From Thalassiosira profunda (Eukaryota > Bacillariophyta > Thalassiosirophyceae > Thalassiosirales > Thalassiosiraceae), in assembly GCA_036939355.1 (NCBI GenBank), contig JALLAP010002415.1, positions 1 through 10,559 on the forward strand: DNA of 10,559 nt. The letters run 5' to 3'. This document shows positions 1-7,000 of the stretch, piece by piece. Position 1 is the first letter of the stretch. The number at the start of each line of letters is the position of its first letter. The notes beneath the pieces were generated by a model. That model was given only the letters and a program-made list of their open reading frames with translations, ran no database searches and had not been told where the DNA came from. A program made the translations under genes and the position numbers.

Positions 1-1
1 C

Positions 2-397
2 TCTGACCTGAACACGTTTCCTCACTCGTGGGAACTGAAAAAGCTGGACAGCTTCCTGGAGATCGAAGAAGCGATGAAGGACCCACACTTTGCTAGCAAC
101 ACGATGAAACTCCTCGAAAGCCACAGGGCGAAGGAGAGACTGGTGTGCACGTTCAGAAGTGGAGTTATGTTCGTGACCTCGCATCTTGACCCCTGTATGG
201 CTCCCGGTGGTTCCTGGACGGCGGCGCAGGCGATGGTCGAAGAAGTTTGCACGGAATCCTTCGGCTCAGTGGAGAAGATGCGCAAGGCGTGCGAGAATCC
301 AGACATTTTCGAACATTTCTCAGATACGGTCTGGACAGCTCTGGCAACGACACTTCGAAAGTGCCGTGAAGGTGCAGTTCCGTCGGAGGAAGCGTAG
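2..397 (+). CDS. 3' end of an unrecognised protein-coding gene (partial)
   Basis: An open frame enters from the left edge and ends at the TAG at 395-397, giving 131 visible residues. I do not recognise the family. The frame is read from base 2 because it stays open to the edge; the first internal ATG is at 74, but nothing suggests that it is the real start. The visible part is mostly predicted helix with scattered cysteines, has no obvious membrane segment or low-complexity stretch, and ends in a short acidic tail. Overlapping frames on both strands (for example 22-474 minus) are proline/serine-rich and look like shadows. An upstream intron boundary close to the edge cannot be excluded. It converges on the TLK gene, with 185 bp between the two stop codons. 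Confidence 0.55.
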   Translation, partial: SDLNTFPHSWELKKLDSFLEIEEAMKDPHFASNTMKLLESHRAKERLVCTFRSGVMFVTSHLDPCMAPGGSWTAAQAMVEEVCTESFGSVEKMRKACENPDIFEHFSDTVWTALATTLRKCREGAVPSEEA

Positions 398-582
398 ACA
401 GTGTGCATTTTGGTCGAGGGCGGACAGTTGGTGGGAGACAGAAGAAGGGAGGGGAGAGGCAAGCTGATCTGCAAGCGGAGATGGGTCAGGGGAATTGAAT
501 CAGAGAAGCGGCGCTGAATGTTGCGATGGATGAGGGCGTTGGAGCAAGCAAAAGATAACGTTAGACTTTACGCAACTTCCGC

Positions 583-3441
583 CTACAACGAAGTCAGCTT
601 CAAATAGTCGTGATCGCACAGCTGACTCATGTTGGGGCGGCTCATCTGGTCGTAAGTGAGGCAGTCTTGAATAAACTCCTTTCCCTCCTCGGAGATGGCC
701 GGCTTGGGCGGGAAGTGCACTTCCGTCGCATTCAGCATTGTGTGATTGCGCAGGATGTGGTCCTGCGACTGTCCGTCTCCGAACGGGCGTCGTCCGTACA
801 CCATCTGAAAGTAAATGACTCCGAGACTCCAGACGTCCACTTTGTTGCTGATCCTCACGTCCTGGTCCATCAAGAAGCACTCCGGCGGCAAGTACCAGNC
901 TCCAGACGTCCACTTTGTTGCTGATCCTCACGTCCTGGTCCATCAAGAAGCACTCCGGCGGCAAGTACCAGTACGTCCCCGCTCCCTGGCTCGTTAGCTC
1001 CATGCTGTCGCCTTCCTCGGCCGCATCTACGATCTTGCTCAGCCCGAAGTCCGTGATCTTTGCATTGCCGTTCTCGTCGAAGAGAATGTTTCCAGGCTGG
1101 AGTGAAGATGAGCGCAAAAAGGTGAGTTTGGTTCCAGTTTGGGCAGTGAATGGGGCGACCCAAAGAAAGAAAAACACTCACCTTGAGATCGTAATGAATG
1201 ATCCCCTGCCTTCGTCCGTCCGCCGAGGGGGTGCTCAAGTACCTCATTCCTGACAGCACCTGAATCAGGATCGCCCGGGCATCGCGCTCCGGCAGCCGGC
1301 CCCTGTCCTTCAGCATCGTGTCCAAATCGGTGCCCTTGCAGCACTCCAAGACCGTCGCGAAGCTGTCGGTGTCGATCTCGAACACATCGTAGAGGCTCAC
1401 GACCCTCGGGTGCCGCACCTCGCGGTGGATTTCGAACTCCCGCGAGACGTGTTTGGTGTAGTTCTCCTTCTTGGCGTCGGACCAGTTGGACTCGAGCTGG
1501 TGGATCTTCACCGCGACGTGACGAAAGTCGACCGTGTCGAATGCCCGCCAGACCTCCGAAAAGCCGCCCTTTCCGAGAAGATTCGTGAGGACGTATCGCT
1601 CGTGCAGTTTGCTGCGACGGCGGAACTTGGACGAGTCCTCGTTGGCCACCAGCTTCAACGCCCGCACATGAGACCGCTTCTCGATATTCAGCGCCCTCTC
1701 CTCCACGTCGAGCTCTTTCTCCTCCCTCCTAATTTCGTCCAGGTGCATCCGCACCGTCTCGTTGGCCTCCAAGAGCTCAAAGTCGCCCATCGTTGCCAGA
1801 GTGGCATCATGCGCATTTGAGGATTCGTGGACTTCATTCACGGCTGGATCTGAGCCTCCTCCAGTCTGGCCCGCCCTCGCCAGCTCGTCCCGTCGCTTTT
1901 CGAGGCTTTCCCTCTTGACCTTGAGCTCCATCCTCCTCGTCTTGAGCGTCCGCGGCGCGTGCCCGTCCTCCCACGATTCGACAATGTGCGACCGTCCCAT
2001 CCCTCCCACGCGGGAGCTGACCAGCCGCCCCAGCCGGGCGCCGTCGCTGGCCAGTTTCTGCCTCGTCTCCTTGGCCTCTTTGACCGCCTCGTCTCGCACC
2101 AAGCGCTCCATCGCCTCCGCGGCCCGTCCCATGCGCGCGTCGCTGTCCCTCCGCAGCTCGTTCATCTCGTTCTTCTGGTGCTTGAGCTGCCGTTGGAGGT
2201 TGGCGCTGATCAGCGTCTGGTTGTTCTTTATGGAGTNTCTCGTTCTTCTGGTGCTTGAGCTGCCGTTGGAGGTTGGCGCTGATCAGCGTCTGGTTGTTCT
2301 TTATGGAGTTGTTGCGTGCGTTGGCCTCCTCGAGCTGCGTTTTGAGGTGGGATATCTGGGAGTGCAAGCGCTTCATCTCCTGCAGGGAGTTCTCCGAGTG
2401 AGCGGCACCACTGCCACCAGCGCTGGCTGCCGAGGCTTTGTGAGACGATTTCTTCTTCTTGGCCGGCTTCGATGCCGCACCGTGCGGAGCAGCTGCGGCA
2501 GCATCATCCCCCGTCGCCCCCACTTTGTCTTCCTTCTCCTCCTCCTCTCCCCCAACTGACGAGTCTTTTTCACTCTTCTTATCGCTGATGCCAAGGAACG
2601 AGTGAAGAGTTCTCTGATTCCCCTTGTCCTTGTGCGAGGTCGACTTGCTCTGCAGGGCCGGGGGCGAGGAAAGCTGGGATCGGGAAGGGTTGGAGCTGGT
2701 GGTGCCGCCCCCGGGGTTGGACGAGGCGTTCGTGCCAAAGTAGGAGTAGAGGGTGTCCCTGGATTCGCTGCGGGAATTTTCAGGGGCGCTGGAGTGAGTC
2801 TTCCCGGATGCGGTGGAGGCGGCATCCCTGCTGGCTTCACTTTTTGTGACAGTGGTATGCTCAACGGCAGATTTCTTTGACCCTCCCTTCTCCCCAGCCT
2901 TGGTTTTGGCCTTGCTCTTCTTCTGCACACCGTTGTTGCTCGCCTCTCCCTTCTTGGCCTTACTGTTAGTGGGGGTGGCGTGTCCACCGATGGCCGACAC
3001 GGGACGTTTCAAAGGCGTGCTCTTCTTCTTGGAGCCGTGAGATGAAGAAGCACTCCCCCCAGCTTGCCCCTTCTTTGGAGCACTATCGCCGTTTCCAACC
3101 TTGGCCTTCCCGTTGGCGCGGTGCACCGTCTGGCACGAGGCATTGGACGCAGCGTTGCTGCCGTCCTGCTGCTCGAAGCTCACGGAGCCCGGCAGCGGGG
3201 AAGTGCCCCCCACCTCGGTGAGGTTGCTGAAGGTGCCGCTATCGCTCCTGGGCCGCCCTTCGGTGGCCACCTGGCCCGACATGGACGGCGTGACGACGGA
3301 GCGGGGCGGGGTGAACCCCGATTCGATCCCGCCGTCGCCACCGAAGCGGTCCTCGAGCAGGTCGAGCTTGTGAGGATCGACGGCCTTGAGGTCGATCTCA
3401 AGAGACGGGGCGCCTCCGCTGGCGTTAGAGGTTGATCCCAT
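583..3441 (-). CDS. TLK: Tousled-like serine/threonine protein kinase (TLK), two exons, frame interrupted by two assembly scars
   Basis: Nuclear kinase family that phosphorylates the histone chaperone ASF1 and supports chromatin assembly during S phase (family knowledge). Removing the 85-nt intron and one copy of each 72-bp duplication (plus n) leaves exactly 876 codons, 875 aa. The ATG sits in a strong context (ACCATGG), and an in-frame TAA at 3451-3453 fixes the start. Domains: conserved TLK N-terminal element (about 13-35, with [10 protein letters not shown]), a long Ser/Lys-rich disordered region with basic NLS-like clusters (about 100-335), coiled coils (about 351-500 and 535-575), then the kinase domain (about 592-865). 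Catalytic features are intact: glycine loop GKGGFSEV (599-606), VAVK lysine 621, HYDLK with Asp727, DFG Asp745, and the TLK signature [11 protein letters not shown]. The stop is the TAG at 583-585. The family is sure; the breaks are artefacts, not a pseudogene. Confidence 0.95.
827..971. repeat. Perfect 72-bp direct duplication around a single n (assembly join 1)
   Basis: Bases 827-898 are repeated exactly at 900-971, with one n at 899. The duplication falls in the TLK activation segment and shifts the frame by 73 nt. Collapsing it rejoins the codons for [12 protein letters not shown] to the rest of the kinase domain. This is best read as two overlapping contigs joined without merging. Confidence 0.95.
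1097..1181 (-). other. Spliceosomal intron of the TLK gene (85 nt, phase 0)
   Basis: On the minus strand the donor GTGAGTG follows the Lys codon of the catalytic loop HYDLK, and the acceptor CTCCAG precedes the codons for PGNILF. Retaining the intron inserts foreign residues in the middle of the catalytic loop and shifts the frame. Removing it restores the contiguous HYDLKPGNI motif expected of any TLK. Confidence 0.95.
2165..2309. repeat. Perfect 72-bp direct duplication around a single n (assembly join 2)
   Basis: Bases 2165-2236 are repeated exactly at 2238-2309, with one n at 2237. It lies in the first TLK coiled coil. Collapsing it restores the reading frame, with Glu401 followed by Met402. 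It has the same length and structure as the join at 899, which points to a fixed assembler overlap rather than biology. Confidence 0.95.
2593..2616 (-). other. PIP-box-like motif QRTLHSFL in the TLK N-terminal region
   Basis: TLK residues 276-283 read QRTLHSFL, close to the PCNA-interacting consensus QxxLxx(F/Y)(F/Y). Only the last aromatic is replaced, by Leu. It lies in a disordered, basic stretch, which is the usual setting for such peptides. Binding is not shown by the sequence. Confidence 0.35.
2737..2760 (-). other. Second degenerate PIP-like motif RDTLYSYF in TLK
   Basis: TLK residues 228-235 read RDTLYSYF, with the Leu and the Tyr-Phe pair of a PIP box but Arg in place of the initial Gln. 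From memory, animal TLKs carry a similarly placed KISDYFE-type peptide, so this may be the conserved element of the TLK N-terminus rather than a PCNA site. Confidence 0.35.
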
Positions 3442-3494
3442 GGTGCGGGTTTACGGCACGCAATAACGCTACGGAGCCCCGGCCTGCACGCGGG

Positions 3495-3528
3495 TTTGGT
3501 GCAGGTTGCAGGTGACACGTGCACCAAA
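3495..3528. repeat. 9-bp perfect inverted repeat enclosing a CACGTG box
   Basis: TTTGGTGCA at 3495-3503 is mirrored by TGCACCAAA at 3520-3528 with a 16-nt spacer. The spacer and right arm overlap CACGTG (3516-3521), a palindromic E-box/G-box core. It lies 54-87 bp upstream of the TLK start codon, where a promoter or 5'-UTR element is expected. Confidence 0.5.
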
Positions 3529-3832
3529 GATATTTGCAAATCAAAGGAGGAAAGCTCTGAGCCAGGGAGACTCGGCAAGCACAGCGCCTACGAGCGGCTG
3601 GGCGTCGGCCTACTGGCTATGGAGGCGGAGGCTGCAGGTGGAGACGTGGCGCCTACGAGGTGAACCGGCCAGCCTTGCCAGCGTCATTGGATTGTGAGCT
3701 CGAGATTTTTGGGTTACGCTGTCCAACTTGCCACCTTCCTTCCATCCGTCCCGTGACACCTGCACTGAACCTCGCCTCTTTCTCTTTCACTAGCCTCCGC
3801 GTTGCTCCGGCTAGCGCTGCGCGAGTGTACAT

Positions 3833-3900
3833 AGCGTGCTGTAGCAGTGTGAAAGAGAGAGGTGAGCGTGCTGTAGCAGTGTGAAAGAGAGAGGCAAGCG
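3833..3900. repeat. 32-bp tandem repeat, two copies plus the start of a third
   Basis: Copy 1 is 3833-3864 and copy 2 is 3865-3896. The first 30 bases are identical, beginning AGCGTGCTGTAGCAG and containing GTGAAAGAGAGAGG. AGCG at 3897-3900 starts a third copy in phase. An inverted copy of the core GTGAAAGAGA lies upstream at 3781-3790 (TCTCTTTCAC), so the core occurs three times in about 110 bp. Confidence 0.85.
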
Positions 3901-3907
3901 CGACACT

Positions 3908-3922
3908 CTAATAATTTATTAG
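3908..3922. promoter_or_regulatory. AT-rich perfect palindrome CTAATAATTTATTAG
   Basis: A 15-bp palindrome (7+1+7) made of A/T in an otherwise GC-rich region, about 125 bp upstream of the TOP3B start codon. It could be a TATA-like core element or a dimeric homeodomain/MADS-type site. The function is inference. Confidence 0.4.
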
Positions 3923-3969
3923 CGTAGTGCTTTAAGTGGTACGGGCGGCTGAGGTAGGGTGTAGAGTTT

Positions 3970-3982
3970 TGTCACTGTGACA
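3970..3982. promoter_or_regulatory. Perfect palindrome TGTCACTGTGACA
   Basis: A 13-bp palindrome (6+1+6) about 64 bp upstream of the TOP3B start codon, probably in its proximal promoter or 5' UTR. It could bind a dimeric factor or form a small hairpin; nothing in the sequence decides which. Confidence 0.35.
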
Positions 3983-4045
3983 GTCTCACCGGCATACACA
4001 CCAATCTCTCCTTTAAGTATTTAGATCTCCCCATCGATCCTGCTC

Positions 4046-7000
4046 ATGGAGACGAAGACCCACCAGGACCCCTCGGAGAAGCCCGACCCTCCGGCCGGGA
4101 AGAGGCCGCGCGGCGGAAGAGGCGGGCTCGGGGGCCGCGGTGGCCGCGGCGGCGGCGGGAGGGGGCACAAACACAAGACTAAGCATCGGGGGAAGGATCC
4201 CAAGAAGAGCTCGCAGGAGGCTGGCAGCGAGTCTGCAATTGCAGATGGCAACGCGGTCGGCGTGGGCCTGCCCGGGGAGGAGGTCACGGCCGCGGTCGCC
4301 CAATTGCTCGGCCTGGAGGACGGGCTGCCGTTGCGCGGCGGAGGTGGCGACGGTGCACTTGCAACCAACGGGGGCGACGCCAGCCACACCTCCAAGAGGG
4401 CGACCTTCTCCGCGGACGTCGAGGACATTGGCACCGCAGGGTCGGAGTCGAGAATTGGGAACGATCGGCGGAGGGACGACGGGAAGTCGAAGAAACGACA
4501 AACGCAGAAGCAAAAGTCAAAGCAGGGTGCAAGTGATGGGGCGGATGCGATGGCACCCGCGGGCGCATCGGATCTGAATGCGACGGCCGCCGAGTTTGTG
4601 CCCTCTTTTGGGGCGATGTCCATCACTTCGTCTACACAGCAGCAGCAGGGAAAGGAGGGGAGCAATGCCAATTTGACCCTGCAGGCCCTTCAGCAATCAG
4701 AGAAGAGGAAGCAGCAAAAGGGAAAGAAAGGAAAGGGCGGCAAAATTGACACTCGGCAGAAGCAGGGCAAGGGTCCAAAGAATCAGCCTCGTGAGGCAGA
4801 GGCTGCAGATGATGCAATTGCAATTGATGCACAAAGAAGGGAGACGAAGGGAAAGCAGGGAAAGAAAAGAGCTCCTCCTGCCGTCGAGGCCCCGCACAAA
4901 CCCGCCATCCCACCGAATCAGCCGCAGACAACCAACGACCTCAACTACGGCGCCGGAAGTCCCATCACTGTCGTGCACATTGCCGAGAAGCCGTCGATTG
5001 CCACGGCCATCGCCCACGGCCTCAGCGGAGGATCGACGTCCCCTTACGGCCGGTCCCTCCCCGTCCACGAATTTGTCAACCCTCCCTTCTCGAAGGCGCC
5101 CAAGGCGTCGAAGGTGACGCACGTGGTGACGTCGGTGGCGGGGCACGTGTTCAACGTCGACTTCCCCGAGGAGTACCGATCGTGGGAAAGCGTCGATCCG
5201 GCCGAATTGTTCCTGGCCCCGGTCGTCAAGAAGCCGTGCAAGGGGAGCGTGTGCAAGCATTTGCAGGAGGTGGCAAAAGGCTGCGATTTCCTAGTTTTGT
5301 GGATGGACTGCGATCGGGAAGGCGAGAACATCAACTTCGAGGTGTTGGACGTGTGCATGCATTCGATGAAGGGGTCCGGGCCATACGATCGGGTGTACCG
5401 CGCACACTTCAGCGCCATCAATCCCAGCGACATCAAGAAGGCGTATGAAAGTTTAGGCAAGCCGGATCGCAACCAGTCGCTGTCGGTAGATGCGCGGCAG
5501 GAGCTGGATTTGAAGGTGGGAGTGGCGTTCTCGCGGTTCCAGACGCGCTACTTCCAGGGCCGGTACGGCGACCTGGACTCGGCCGTGTTATCGTACGGAC
5601 CGTGTCAGACCCCCACGCTGGGATTCTGCGTCCAGCGACATATCGAGATTGAGACGTTTAAGCCCGAGCCATACTGGGTGCTGGACCTGGGAGTGATGAA
5701 CTCGGGGTCGATGTGTCGCGCCTTGTGGGACAGTGGGAGGTCGTTCAATCGGAACAAGGTGGACGCCCTCGTAACAAAGTGCCAAGAGGCGTCGCCGCCT
5801 GCTTCGGCCAAGGTGGTGTCTGTGGTATCGAAAGAGAAGAAGCAGGGCCGGCCGGTACCGTTAAACACCGTGGCCTTGTTGAAAGCTTGCAGCAAAGCCC
5901 TGGGTATCGGTCCCCACCACGCCCTTGGCTGCGCAGAAAGGCTCTATCTCAGCGGTTATTTGTCCTACCCCCGCACGGAAAGCACAAAGTACCCCAAGTC
6001 GTTCGACATCGACGGGACGTTGCGCGATCAGACGCAGGACAATAGATGGGGGACCTACGTGTCCAAGCTACTGCGGGACGGTGTCAATGTCAGCAAGGGC
6101 GGGGTGGATATGGGAGATCACCGTGAGTTGAGCTCTAATTCTGTTGCGTGATCAGCTTTAGAGGAAAGCCTTTCTCATATGTTTGTGTCTTCAGCTCCCA
6201 TCACTCCCTGTCGACATGCGCGGGCGGGAGAGCTCAGTGGCGACATGGCACGGGTCTACGATCTCGTGACGAGACATTTTATCGCTAGTGTGAGCCACGA
6301 CGCAGTGTGGCAATCCACGACGGTTCGCCTGGCCATCGAGGAGCTGGAAGACAAAGGAACGTTTACGATTGGAGGCAAGAAACTTGTTGACCCTGGATTT
6401 CTTGCAATCATGATGCATCGACAATACGGAGACGAGGGCGAGGATGGCCGCAGAGATGGTGACGCGGACGAAGAGGAGAAGGATCTGCCCGAGTTTAAAG
6501 AGGGAGATTGTTATGGCCTGTTCTTCTCTGGCTCAAAGAAGGTGCGTTTGGTTGCATGACAAGGAGTTGCATTTGGTGCGTGCTATTGACAACTTTGCTT
6601 TGCCTCGCACCCAGTCGGACAAGGTCTCGTTGACGCCGGCCAGTGGCAAGTTCTGTACATTGGATGTCAAAGAACGAATGACGACGCCTCCCACCTACCT
6701 TACTGAATCGGAGCTCATTAGCCGAATGGAAAAGCACGGAATAGGAACAGATGCATCAATCTCAACTCACATTGAGAACGTGTTGAAGCGGAATTATGTG
6801 GAGCTGATACCGGGCCGAAAGCTAAAGCCGAGTCGGCTTGGTCTCGTCTTGGCCAATGGATATCACTTGATCGATGCCTCTTTAGTGCTGCCACAAGTGC
6901 GATCGGATATTGAAGATCAATGCAACAAGATTGCAAAAGGATTGGCAAACCGAGACGATGTTGTGAAGAAGGCAATCGAATTGGTGAGTTGTCGTCCTGA

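Larger units (their letters stand above)
3442..4045. promoter_or_regulatory. Bidirectional intergenic/promoter region between TLK and TOP3B (604 bp)
   Basis: The two start codons face away from each other, so this stretch must hold both 5' UTRs and promoters. It contains an inverted repeat with an internal CACGTG at 3516-3521, the palindrome ATTTGCAAAT at 3532-3541, a direct 11-mer repeat (3584-3594 and 3649-3659, GCGCCTACGAG), an inverted CCAAT box (ATTGG, 3686-3690), a 32-bp tandem repeat near 3833-3900, and two odd palindromes at 3908-3922 and 3970-3982. No coding frame here looks real, and I see no tRNA. Transcription start sites cannot be placed. Confidence 0.7.

Noticed and set aside
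22..474. 150-residue minus-strand open frame at the left edge
   Set aside because: Low-complexity Ser/Pro composition overlapping the better plus-strand frame; it has no recognisable motif.
827..971. Real tandem duplication or target-site duplication of a mobile element
   Set aside because: The copies are perfect, separated only by an n, break a conserved kinase domain, and a second scar of the same length exists at 2165-2309. An assembly join explains all of this.
1762..2559. Plus-strand open frames across the TLK coiled-coil region
   Set aside because: They are Ser/Leu/Arg-rich shadows of the minus-strand TLK coding sequence and run through the n at 2237.
583..3441. TLK as a frameshifted pseudogene or as two or three separate genes
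   Set aside because: Every break is explained by the two joins or the 85-nt intron; the collapsed frame is open from ATG to TAG and all catalytic residues are present.
3532..3541. Octamer-type ATTTGCAAAT as a POU-factor site
   Set aside because: The 10-bp palindrome is real, but POU factors are an animal family and the organism is probably not an animal; a chance occurrence is likely.
3442..4045. tRNA, small RNA gene or CRISPR-like array in the intergenic region
   Set aside because: No A/B-box pair or cloverleaf was seen, and the 32-bp repeat is strictly tandem with no spacers, so it is not an array.
4013..4671. Minus-strand open frames over the TOP3B N-terminal region
   Set aside because: Pro/Ser/Leu-rich complements of the Gly/Arg/Lys-rich TOP3B extension; no domain or start context supports them.
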